From: Microbacterium sp.
GTDB taxonomy: Bacteria; Actinomycetota; Actinomycetes; Actinomycetales; Microbacteriaceae
Length of the DNA stretch: 64,000 nucleotides
Assembly (NCBI RefSeq): GCF_031180975.1
Contig: NZ_JAPSLI010000007.1
Span: 62,001 to 126,000 of the forward strand
Reading direction: 5' to 3'
How positions within the stretch are numbered: the stretch's first letter is position 1; each line of letters begins with the position of its first letter. This document shows, piece after piece, positions 34,377-42,456 of this stretch. The position numbers and the translations under genes were made by a program. The notes under the pieces are model-generated. The model was not told the DNA's origin, did not search any database, and was given only the letters and a program-made list of their open reading frames with translations.

Positions 34377-36044
34377 TCACCGATCGGGAGAGTCGGCGTC
34401 GTAGACCTGCTCACCCTCCACCCAGGTGGCCAGCACCCTGGTCTCGCCGATCTCGTCGGACGGCCCGTCGAACGGGTCGCGGTCGAGCAGCGCCAGATCG
34501 GCCAGCATGCCGGGGCGGATGCTGCCGGTCTCGGGCAGACTGTTCACCCGGGCCGACCCGGCCGTGTACGCCTGCAACGCGGTGCCGAGATCGATGGCCT
34601 GCTCGGGCAGGAACGCCGGGTAGTCACCCTCCCGCTCCGACGGCGCGGAGCGCCGGTTCACCGCCGTGTGGATCGCGGCGAGCGGATCGGGGGTCGACAC
34701 CGACCAGTCGCTGCCGGCCGCCAGAGCGGCGCCGGCGCGGAGCAGGTCGCCGAACGGGTACTGCCAGCTCGAGCGCTCTTCACCCAGGAACGGCAGCGTG
34801 AGCTCGACCATCTGTGGCTCCAGGGTCGCCCACAGCATCTGCATGTTCGCCGTCACCCCGAGCCGGCGGAACCGGGGCACGTCGTCGGGGTGCACCACCT
34901 GGAGGTGTGCGAGGTGATGCGGGTTGCCGCGCGGGCCGTTGCGGCGCAGCGCCTCCTCCACCGCGTCCAGGCACTCGCGCACGGCGCGGTCGCCGATCGC
35001 GTGGAAGTGCAGGGTGAAGCCCAGCGCGTCGAGCCGCGCGGCGGCCTCCTTCAGCAGCTCGGCCTCGACGAACGAGATGCCGGTGTTGCCGGTGCGGTGG
35101 CCGTGCCCGTCGCAGTACGACTCCAGCATCGACGCGGTGAAGTTCTCGGCGACGCCGTCCTGCATGATCTTGATGCTCGTGGCGGCGAATCGGCCCACCC
35201 GGCCGGCCTCGCGCATGGCGACGAGGTCGTCGATCTGCTCGAGGCCGCGGTTGCGGTCCCACCACAGCGACCCGACGACGCGGGCGGACAGCTCCCCCGC
35301 CTCGGCGGCGGCGAGGTAGACCGGCAGCGGGTCGCCGGCGTCGCCGTACTGCGTGCCGACGATGGCATCCTGCCAGGCGGTGATGCCGAACGAGTGCAGG
35401 TGCCGCTGCCCCACCGCGAGAGCCTCCCGCAGCCGCTCCGGCGGCTCCGCCGGGAGCAGCCGGTTCACCAGCCCCATCGCGCCCTCGTGCAGGGTGCCGG
35501 TCGGGTTCCCGTCGGCGTCGCGCTCGATGCGGCCGTCGGCCGGGTCAGGGGTGTCGCGGGTGATGCCGGCGAGCTGCAGGGCCCGCGTGTTCACCCACGC
35601 CCCGTGCCCGTCGCGGTTCGGCAGGAACGCGGGCCGGTCGGCGACCGCCGTGTCGAGCACGGCCGCGGTGGGCGTGCCGCCGGGGAACGCCGACATCTGC
35701 CAGCCGCCGCCGAGGATCCACTCGTCTTCCGGCCGGGCGGCCGCATAGGAGCGGATGCGATCGAGGTACGCCTCCTGCGTGCCGACGTCGGCCAGGTCGC
35801 AGCGCAGGATGTCCAGTCCGCCCCAGAGCGGATGCACGTGGGCGTCCTGGAACCCGGGCACGAGCAGCCGGCCGTCCAGGTCCACGACCTGGGTGGACGG
35901 TCCGGCCAGCTCGACGGCATCCCGTCCCACCGCGACGATCCGGCCGTCGCGGACCGCCACCGCATCGCCACGGCCGCGCGACGCATCCGAGAGGAAGACG
36001 CGGCCGCCGTAGGCGCCGCCGGTGAAGACGAGATCGGCGTGCAT
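34377..36044 (-). CDS. YtcJ-like amidohydrolase
   Basis: A 555-residue metal-dependent hydrolase of the amidohydrolase superfamily. First metal motif DAHVHPLW with HVH at 69-71; further ligand candidates are SIKIMQDGVAENF (~290), LHFHAIGDRAVRE (~343) and AAGSDWSVSTPDP (~445). YtcJ-type proteins hydrolyse C-N bonds in amides or formamides. Last gene of the importer operon, one base behind a permease stop, so an imported N-acyl or amide compound is a likely substrate. Cytosolic. Confidence 0.85.
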   Translation of the reverse strand: MHADLVFTGGAYGGRVFLSDASRGRGDAVAVRDGRIVAVGRDAVELAGPSTQVVDLDGRLLVPGFQDAHVHPLWGGLDILRCDLADVGTQEAYLDRIRSYAAARPEDEWILGGGWQMSAFPGGTPTAAVLDTAVADRPAFLPNRDGHGAWVNTRALQLAGITRDTPDPADGRIERDADGNPTGTLHEGAMGLVNRLLPAEPPERLREALAVGQRHLHSFGITAWQDAIVGTQYGDAGDPLPVYLAAAEAGELSARVVGSLWWDRNRGLEQIDDLVAMREAGRVGRFAATSIKIMQDGVAENFTASMLESYCDGHGHRTGNTGISFVEAELLKEAAARLDALGFTLHFHAIGDRAVRECLDAVEEALRRNGPRGNPHHLAHLQVVHPDDVPRFRRLGVTANMQMLWATLEPQMVELTLPFLGEERSSWQYPFGDLLRAGAALAAGSDWSVSTPDPLAAIHTAVNRRSAPSEREGDYPAFLPEQAIDLGTALQAYTAGSARVNSLPETGSIRPGMLADLALLDRDPFDGPSDEIGETRVLATWVEGEQVYDADSPDR

Positions 36045-36045
36045 G

Positions 36046-36906
36046 TCAGCCTCCAGCCATGGTGCGGGCGATCTGCGCGGCGGAGTCGCCGGCGCGCTTG
36101 AGCACCAGCGCCACCAGGCCCAGTGCGATCAGGGTGAGCACGAGCATCACCGTCGATACGGCGGCGATCTCTGGGCGCAGGCCGCTGCGCAGCGAGCTGA
36201 GCACGTACACCGGCCACGGGGTGGTGCCGGACACCTGCACGAACGCCGACACGATGGTGTTGTCCAGGCTGAGCGTGAACGACAGCAGGAAGCCTGCGAG
36301 GACGGCTGGCATGGCCAGCGGCAGGGTCACCTTCCAGAAGGTGCGCAGCGGCGTCGCGTACAGGTCGCCCGATGCCTCCTCCAGCCGCGCGTCCTGGCCC
36401 ACGAGACGGGCCCGCACGATGTACGACACGATCGCGATCGAGAACAGCGAGTGCCCCACCACGAGCCGCACGGTGCCGTCGTTGAACAGCGGCATGCCCA
36501 GGTCGTGGCCGAGGAACACCAGCCACGGCAGCAGCGCGATCGCGTCCACGATCTCGGGGGTGACGGACACGAGCAGCAGCAGCCCCAGGAACCACCACGC
36601 CCAGCGGCCGGGCCGCCTGGCCATCGCGATACCGGCGAGGGTGCCGAGCAGCGAGGCGAGCAATGCGGCGATCAGGCCGGTGCGCAGAGACACCATCACC
36701 GCCTCGCGGATCACCGGCCGCTCGACGAGCGCCGCGAACGGCGCCAGGCTGAACCCGTCCCAGGCGACCAGCAGGCGGCCGGAGTTGAACGACGAGATCA
36801 CGATCACGACGATCGGCAGGAACAGGAAGGCGAACACGAGCACGGCCCAGGCGGTCAGGATCCGGTCGCCGGCGCTGCTCCGCGGCCGTCGGGTGCGGGC
36901 GTTCAT
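36046..36906 (-). CDS. Polyamine-type ABC importer permease (PotC-like)
   Basis: A 286-residue inner-membrane permease with six predicted helices and an EAA-type loop LEEASGDLYATPLRTFWKVT (~158-177). Start MNARTRRPRS overlaps the stop of the partner permease as ATGA; longer in-frame upstream sequence is shadow of that gene. Forms the channel with the PotB-like protein. Confidence 0.88.
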   Translation of the reverse strand: MNARTRRPRSSAGDRILTAWAVLVFAFLFLPIVVIVISSFNSGRLLVAWDGFSLAPFAALVERPVIREAVMVSLRTGLIAALLASLLGTLAGIAMARRPGRWAWWFLGLLLLVSVTPEIVDAIALLPWLVFLGHDLGMPLFNDGTVRLVVGHSLFSIAIVSYIVRARLVGQDARLEEASGDLYATPLRTFWKVTLPLAMPAVLAGFLLSFTLSLDNTIVSAFVQVSGTTPWPVYVLSSLRSGLRPEIAAVSTVMLVLTLIALGLVALVLKRAGDSAAQIARTMAGG

Positions 36907-37826
36907 ACGGCCTCCTTCAGCACGGGGCGCGGGGCCGCCTCTGCCGGCTCGGGGCCGAGCACCAGCCGGCCGCGCAGCCGGAACGGCAGCGACACCAGCC
37001 ACAGCACGGCGCCCGCGATCCCGACGGTCAGCGCGATCACGACGATCAGCAGCACCGCCATCGCCGAGCCGAGCGCCCAGTTCTGCGCGGTGCCGAACTG
37101 GCTCGCCACCAGCTGGCCGATCATGTTCCCCTGTGCGCCGCCGAGCACGGTCGCGGTGATGTAGTCGCCCATCAGCGGGATGAAGACCAGCAGCACGCCG
37201 GCGATGATCCCGGGGCGCGCGAGGGGCACGGTGACGCGCAGGAACGTCGCCGCCGCACCGGCGCCGAGGTCCTTGCTCGCCTCGCGCAGCGGGGCGCCGA
37301 CGCGGTCGAACGTGACGAACAGCGGCAGGATCATCAGCGGCAGGTAGTTGTAGACGACGCCGATGAGCACCGCCGAGCGGGTGTACAGGATCTCGAGGGG
37401 GCCGTCGGTGAGCCCGGCTCCCTGCAGCAGCGACGACAGCCACCCCTCCGGGGCGAGCACGACCTGCCAGCCGAGGGTGCGCACCAGGAAATTGGTCCAG
37501 AACGGCACCATGACCAGGGCGAGCAGCAGTCCGCGGCGCTCGGCGGGAACCTTCACCGCCATCCAGTACGCGACCGGAAGACCGATCAGCAGGCACAGCA
37601 CGGTGCCGGCGATGCCGACCCACAGCGTGTTCTGAAAGGTGGCGAAGAACGTCGGGGAGAGCGCCTCGACGTACCGGTCGAACGAGAGGCGGTCGTTCGC
37701 GTGGGTGCCGAAGATGCCCGGTTTGTAGCCGAAGCTGAACCAGACCACCATCGCGATCGGCGCGACGAAGAAGACGACGAGCCACGCCCACGCGGGCAGC
37801 GCCAGCGTGAAGCGCGGGCTACGCAC
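36903..37826 (-). CDS. Polyamine-type ABC importer permease (PotB-like)
   Basis: A 307-residue permease with six helices; EAA loop LREASKDLGAGAAATFLRVT (~185-204). Features such as VPFWTNFLVRTLGWQVVL are typical of spermidine/putrescine permeases. It starts at a GTG lying 8 bases inside the end of the binding-protein gene, indicating coupling. Confidence 0.88.
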   Translation of the reverse strand: MRSPRFTLALPAWAWLVVFFVAPIAMVVWFSFGYKPGIFGTHANDRLSFDRYVEALSPTFFATFQNTLWVGIAGTVLCLLIGLPVAYWMAVKVPAERRGLLLALVMVPFWTNFLVRTLGWQVVLAPEGWLSSLLQGAGLTDGPLEILYTRSAVLIGVVYNYLPLMILPLFVTFDRVGAPLREASKDLGAGAAATFLRVTVPLARPGIIAGVLLVFIPLMGDYITATVLGGAQGNMIGQLVASQFGTAQNWALGSAMAVLLIVVIALTVGIAGAVLWLVSLPFRLRGRLVLGPEPAEAAPRPVLKEAV

Positions 37827-39000
37827 CGGCCGCGGCCTTCGTCTTGTTCCAGATGTCGACGATGCGCTCCTGCGCCTCGGTGACGGCGCCCTCGTGCATG
37901 GTGGCGATCTGCTCCTCGGTGAAGAAGATCATGTCGAGCCGCTCGACGCCTGCTTCCTCCGCCGCCTGCTTGATGCCCTTGGCGCCGGTGTGGTAGCCGA
38001 TGTAGTCCACCTGCGTGAGCTGATTCTCGGGCGTCAGGATGTAGTTCAGGAACGCGTGCGCCGCCTCGGGATGCGGCGCACCGGCGGCGAGCGCCCAGTT
38101 GTCCATCCAGATCTCGGTGTCCGGGGCGCCGAGAACCCACTGCCAGCGGTCGGGGTCGGGGGACTCGAGCATGCCGATGCGGGCGTCGCCGTTCCACGCC
38201 TGCAGCAGCACGTGCGAGGCCTGCGGGATGGCGCTGCCGCCCGGATACGAGTCGAACGCCGAGACGTGCGGGGCCAGCTCCTCGACGAGGAACTTCTCGC
38301 AGGCGTCCAAGTGCTCGGCGTCGGTGGTGGTCCAGTCGATGCCGTTCGCCCAGAAGTAGAGCCCGGTGAGTTCCGCCGGGTCGTCCAGCAGCGAGGTCTT
38401 GCCCGACGCCTCGTTCTGGGCTGCGTCGATGAAGTCGGACCAGGTCTTCAACTCGCGGGTGATGACCGTCTTGTCGTAGACGAAGCCGGTGGTGCCCCAC
38501 GCCTTGCAGATCGAGTACTCGTTCTCCGGGTCCCATTCGCGGCCCAGGAAGGCCGGGTCCATGTGCTCGATGTTGGGGATGAGGTCCGTGTTGAGCTTGG
38601 CGAGCAGGCCGTTCTCGATCATCTGCGGGATGAACGTGCCGGTCGGCACCACGAGGTCGTAGCCGCTGGTTCCCTTCGCGGCGACGAGCTTGGCGATCAT
38701 CTCCTCGTTCGAGGCGAACGTGTCCATGACGACCTTCGCCCCGTGCTCGTTCGTGAACGCCTCAACGACCTCCGGGGCGTCGTACTCGCCCCAGCTGTAC
38801 ACCGACAGGGTCTTCTCGATGTCGCCGCCGGTGGCCTGCGGTGCCGGGGCGCCCTTCCCGCCGGGAGAGCAGGCGGTGAGCACGCCGGCCGCGCCGAGCG
38901 CGGCGAGCGTGCCGATGAACCCGCGCCGGGTGAGCTGATGCCGCAGGACCGGTGCGAGGCTGCTGTCGGCGAGGATGCGGAGACCGTGTGCGTCGTTCAT
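37819..39000 (-). CDS. Polyamine-type solute-binding lipoprotein (PotD-like)
   Basis: A 393-residue binding protein with a Tat-type signal (LTRRGFIGTLAALGAAGVLT, ~23-42) and lipobox LTAC (Cys~44), so probably exported folded and lipid-anchored. Mature features fit PotD/PotF: LSVYSWGEYDAPEVVEAFTN, YDLVVPTGTFIPQMIENGLL, MDNWALAAGAPHPEAAHAFL. It delivers putrescine, spermidine or a related amine to the permeases. Gene order ATPase, binding protein, two permeases, amidohydrolase. Confidence 0.88.
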   Translation of the reverse strand: MNDAHGLRILADSSLAPVLRHQLTRRGFIGTLAALGAAGVLTACSPGGKGAPAPQATGGDIEKTLSVYSWGEYDAPEVVEAFTNEHGAKVVMDTFASNEEMIAKLVAAKGTSGYDLVVPTGTFIPQMIENGLLAKLNTDLIPNIEHMDPAFLGREWDPENEYSICKAWGTTGFVYDKTVITRELKTWSDFIDAAQNEASGKTSLLDDPAELTGLYFWANGIDWTTTDAEHLDACEKFLVEELAPHVSAFDSYPGGSAIPQASHVLLQAWNGDARIGMLESPDPDRWQWVLGAPDTEIWMDNWALAAGAPHPEAAHAFLNYILTPENQLTQVDYIGYHTGAKGIKQAAEEAGVERLDMIFFTEEQIATMHEGAVTEAQERIVDIWNKTKAAAGA

Positions 39001-39028
39001 GGGAGCACTCCTTCGTGCGTTCGGTCGG

Positions 39029-39075
39029 GCGTTCGGGCTGTGGTGGCTGTGGCGTGGCGTTCGGGCTGTGGTGGC
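39029..39075. repeat. Short direct repeat upstream of the binding-protein gene
   Basis: GCGTTCGGGCTGTGGTGGC occurs at 39029-39047 and again at 39057-39075, a 28-bp period, in the 99-bp gap between the ATPase and binding-protein genes. Likely a local duplication. Confidence 0.8.
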
Positions 39076-39099
39076 GGTCTGGAGCCTGCTGGTTCCGGA

Positions 39100-40251
39100 T
39101 CAGGCGCGGGCGGTGTCGGGGAGGGCGATGACGTGCGTCGCCGTGGTCGGGACGCCTTCGGCGGCGAACAGGCGCACGTCGCTGGGCGACCACGTGCAGC
39201 GCACAGAGTCGTCCTCGCGGACTCTCGGCGCGGTGGGAGCGGGCGTGCGTACGAGCAGGGTCTGCCCGTCGCCGATGCCGACCACGACCTGCAGGATCTC
39301 ACCCAGGTGGGAGACACCGAGCACACGCCCGTCCACGCCAGGGCCCGCCGTCGATTCGGTCTCCAGCCGGATGAACTCCGGCCGGATCGCGGCGAGCGCC
39401 TGCTCGCCCGGCGCCACCCGCTCGCCGCCCCAGCGCCCCTCGAACGTTCCGTGGTCGGTCTCGACGGCATCCCCGTTCCGCGCGGTGCCGCGGAGGAAGT
39501 TCTGCTGGCCGATGAAGGAGGCGACGTACGCGGATGCCGGTTCGGCGTAGATGTTGGATGGCGCGTCGAGCTGCTCGATGCGGCCGTTGCGCATGACCGC
39601 GATCCGGTCGCTCATCGAGAGCGCCTCGCCCTGATCGTGGGTGACGAACACGAAGGTGGTGCCGAGGCGCGCCTGCAGGAGCTTCAACTCCACCTGCATC
39701 TCCTCGCGCAGCTGGCGGTCGAGAGCAGCCAGGGGCTCGTCGAGCAGTAGCACGCTCGGCCGGTTGATGAGCGCCCTCGACAGCGCGATGCGCTGCTGCT
39801 GTCCCCCGGACAGCTGGGTCGGCTTGCGGTCGGCGAACCGGCGCAGCTGCACCATGTCGAGCGCAGCGGCCACCCTCTCGCGCTGCTCAGCCTTGGGCAC
39901 GCGGCGCTGCTGCAGACCGTAGGCGACGTTCTCGGCGACGGTCATGTGCGGGAACAGGGCATAGGCCTGGAAGACCGTGTTCACCTCGCGGCGATGCGGG
40001 GGCAGGCCGAGCACGCTGCGGCCGGAGATGCGGATATCGCCGTCGTCCGGGTGCTCGAAACCGGCGATCATGCGGAGGGTCGTGGTCTTGCCGCATCCGG
40101 ACGGCCCCAGCAGCGAGAGGAACTCGCCGGACTCGATCGACAGCGACAGATTGTCGACGGCGACGGCATCGCCGTAAGACTTCGTGACGGAGGCGATCTC
40201 GACTGCGCCCGTTCGTGTGTCGCCGCCCTGGCGCGTCACCTTTTCACCCAT
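39100..40251 (-). CDS. Polyamine-type ABC importer ATPase (PotA-like)
   Basis: A 383-residue cytosolic ATPase. Walker A GPSGCGKTT (49-57), Q-loop (FQAYALF, ~94), signature LSGGQ (147-151), Walker B LLLDEP (168-173), H-loop VTHDQGEAL (~197), and a carboxy-terminal TOBE domain (~280-383). Start MGEKVTRQGG has a GGAGGG ribosome site; longer upstream frame lacks one. First gene of the importer operon, behind a 209-bp divergent control region. Confidence 0.92.
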   Translation of the reverse strand: MGEKVTRQGGDTRTGAVEIASVTKSYGDAVAVDNLSLSIESGEFLSLLGPSGCGKTTTLRMIAGFEHPDDGDIRISGRSVLGLPPHRREVNTVFQAYALFPHMTVAENVAYGLQQRRVPKAEQRERVAAALDMVQLRRFADRKPTQLSGGQQQRIALSRALINRPSVLLLDEPLAALDRQLREEMQVELKLLQARLGTTFVFVTHDQGEALSMSDRIAVMRNGRIEQLDAPSNIYAEPASAYVASFIGQQNFLRGTARNGDAVETDHGTFEGRWGGERVAPGEQALAAIRPEFIRLETESTAGPGVDGRVLGVSHLGEILQVVVGIGDGQTLLVRTPAPTAPRVREDDSVRCTWSPSDVRLFAAEGVPTTATHVIALPDTARA

Positions 40252-40327
40252 GAACCCTCCACGTCGAGGAATGCCGTGCAGACAGTCAACCACATGCAGA
40301 ACGCCGACGAAACCGAAAAACGAAGAA

Positions 40328-40382
40328 GTATCCGCAAAACGCGACGAGATCCGTTGCTTGACCTGAGATATGCAACGGATAC
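40328..40382. promoter_or_regulatory. Inverted-repeat regulator site upstream of the importer operon
   Basis: ATCCGTTGC (40349-40357) and GCAACGGAT (40372-40380) are perfect 9-bp arms; GTATCCG at 40328 pairs with CGGATAC at 40376, giving three related boxes. The 209-bp region separating importer and esterase genes is otherwise AT-richer than its surroundings and has no gene. The regulator is unknown; the local Lrp protein is a candidate. Confidence 0.55.
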
Positions 40383-40460
40383 ATCCGAATCACGGTCCCG
40401 CCGCCAGCAGCGTGCGCGATCCGGCCCGCCGCCCGCAATACTGGACGCAGGGGTGATGCT

Positions 40461-41906
40461 ATGAGCGAGGCACTGGTCGTGCGGACCGTGGAAGGACCGG
40501 TGCGCGGCACGCGCCGGGAGGACGGGAGCATCGCCTTCCTGGGCATCCCGTTCGCGGCTCCGCCGACCGGCGCCCGCCGCTTCCAGCCTCCGCAGCCGGT
40601 GAAGCCGTGGACCGACGTGCGCGACGCGACCGAGTACGGCGCGACGCCGCAGCGCCGCCCGGAACCGAACGCGCTGATCCCGGAGCCCAGCGTGCCGGGA
40701 TCGAGCACGCTGAACGTGAATGTGTTCACCCCCGCCGCGGACGCAGCTGCCCGCCCCGTGCTGGTGTGGATCCACGGCGGCGGCTATTCGGCAGGCTCCC
40801 CGGCGAGCCCCTGGTACGACGGCCGCGCTTACAACCGCGACGGGGTCGTGACCGTCACCGTGTCGTACCGGCTCGGGTTCGACGGCTTCGGCATCGTGCC
40901 CGGCGCCCCCGCCAACCGCGGGGTGCGGGATTGGATGGCTGCGCTGGAGTGGGTGCAGCGCAACATCGCCGCGTTCGGCGGCGACCCCGGCCGCGTCACG
41001 ATCGCCGGTCAGTCCGCCGGCGGCGGCGCGGTCCTCACCCTGCTCGGGATGCCGAAGGCGCAGCACCTGTTCCACGCCGCGATCGCCAACTCCGCGGCAC
41101 TCGGCGACATCCCCCACGATCTGGCCGAGCGCCGCAGCATCCGCCTGGCAGCTCTGGCCGGCGTCGAGCCGACAGCGGAGGGCTACCGTTCGGCATCCGA
41201 ACGCGACTTCACCCGCCGCCAGTACGAGGCGTCCCTGCTGGGCAAGAGGCGCCTCGCCGCCACCACCGCGGCCCTGCACGACGGGCTGCCCTGGGGTCCG
41301 GTGGTGGACGGCGAGCTCATCGAGCAGCCCACGGTGCGGTCGATCGCGGCCGGGATCGGTGCGGACAAGCCGCTGCTGCTGGGCGCCACCGACGACGAGT
41401 TCACCATGATGCTGGACGCCGAGGCGCCGCGCGCGCTGCGCTTCGTCCCCGCGATGGTGGCCCTGCGCCTGATCGCCACCGACCGCCGACGGGCGCGAGC
41501 GTGGTTCACCGCGAACCGGCGGCGCAGCACGGCCGCGTTGCTGGGGCGATACGTGTCGGACCGCGTGTTCCGTTCGCTCGTCGTGCGGGTCGCCGAGGCG
41601 AGGGGCCCTGCGCCGACCTGGGTGTACCGATTCGCCTGGGTGTCGCCGGTGATGGGCTGGTCGTGCCACTGCCTCGACGTGCCGTTCTGGTTCGACTGCC
41701 TCGACGAGCCGCACGTCGCCTCGATCGCCGGGGACGACCCTCCCCAGGGACTGGCCGACGAGATGCACGGCGCGGCGGTCGCGTTCGTGACCGAGCACGA
41801 ACCCGGTTGGCCGACGTGGCGGTCGGATCCGGGCACGACGCGGGTGTTCGGCGACTCTCCCGCCATCTCCAACGCTGCGTACGACGACGCGCTGCCGCTG
41901 GCCTGA
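40461..41906 (+). CDS. Type B carboxylesterase
   Basis: A 481-residue alpha/beta hydrolase of the carboxylesterase/para-nitrobenzyl esterase family. Nucleophile Ser185 in GQSAGG; oxyanion loop HGGGYSAG (~105-112); opening GPVRGTRREDGSIAFLGIPF is typical; Glu and His are expected near ATDDEF (~315) and CHCLDVPFWF (~402). No signal peptide. Divergent from the importer operon. It hydrolyses a carboxylic ester whose nature is unknown. Confidence 0.88.
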   Translation: MSEALVVRTVEGPVRGTRREDGSIAFLGIPFAAPPTGARRFQPPQPVKPWTDVRDATEYGATPQRRPEPNALIPEPSVPGSSTLNVNVFTPAADAAARPVLVWIHGGGYSAGSPASPWYDGRAYNRDGVVTVTVSYRLGFDGFGIVPGAPANRGVRDWMAALEWVQRNIAAFGGDPGRVTIAGQSAGGGAVLTLLGMPKAQHLFHAAIANSAALGDIPHDLAERRSIRLAALAGVEPTAEGYRSASERDFTRRQYEASLLGKRRLAATTAALHDGLPWGPVVDGELIEQPTVRSIAAGIGADKPLLLGATDDEFTMMLDAEAPRALRFVPAMVALRLIATDRRRARAWFTANRRRSTAALLGRYVSDRVFRSLVVRVAEARGPAPTWVYRFAWVSPVMGWSCHCLDVPFWFDCLDEPHVASIAGDDPPQGLADEMHGAAVAFVTEHEPGWPTWRSDPGTTRVFGDSPAISNAAYDDALPLA

Positions 41907-42049
41907 CCGGCGCGGCGGCGACGCCTCGACCGGGGTCGTCGTCGCGCGACGCCGGATGTCGCCCGCGGGCGGCGGCGCGCGGATGTGCGCCACCGTACGT
42001 TGCCTCCTCAGGAAGCGCCTCGACGAGGTGCTTGAGAGGAGACATCACC

Positions 42050-42415
42050 ATGTGGTTCGCCTACTGGGTCGTGGCCGGCGCGCTCGCCGCACTGTTCCTG
42101 GCGGCAGGTGCGACGAAACTGGTCCGTTCCCGACCGGCGCTCGCGGCCTCGGGGATGAGGTACGTCGACGATTTCACGGATGGCCAGGTGAAGCTGATCG
42201 GCGTGGCCGAGATCATGGGGGCTGTCGGGCTGATCGTGCCGATGCTGACCGGAATCGCCGCCGTGCTCAGCCCGGTCGCCGCAGCCGCCCTCACCGTGCT
42301 CATGGCGGGCGCGGTCGCCACGCACACCCGCCGTGACGAGACGTTCATGGTTCCGCTGGTGCTGGCCGTCGCGTCCGCCGGGGTGGCGGTACTCGGGATC
42401 CTGCTCCTCGGCTGA
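42050..42415 (+). CDS. DoxX-like membrane protein
   Basis: A 121-residue integral membrane protein with four predicted helices, matching the DoxX family (FLAAGATKLVRSRPAL; GVAEIMGAVGLIVPMLTGIA). AGAGGAGA ribosome site. Function of the family is poorly defined. The 143-bp gap before it holds a short imperfect hairpin. Its end meets that of putA. Confidence 0.85.
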   Translation: MWFAYWVVAGALAALFLAAGATKLVRSRPALAASGMRYVDDFTDGQVKLIGVAEIMGAVGLIVPMLTGIAAVLSPVAAAALTVLMAGAVATHTRRDETFMVPLVLAVASAGVAVLGILLLG

Positions 42416-42456
42416 CGACCGCCGCCTCCGCGGGGGCGAGCGTCGCGGCGGGCGGG

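Noticed and set aside
36046..37791. A 581-residue membrane protein
   Set aside because: The first half is a wrong-frame reading of the PotB-like permease; only the part from the ATGA overlap has a protein-like sequence.
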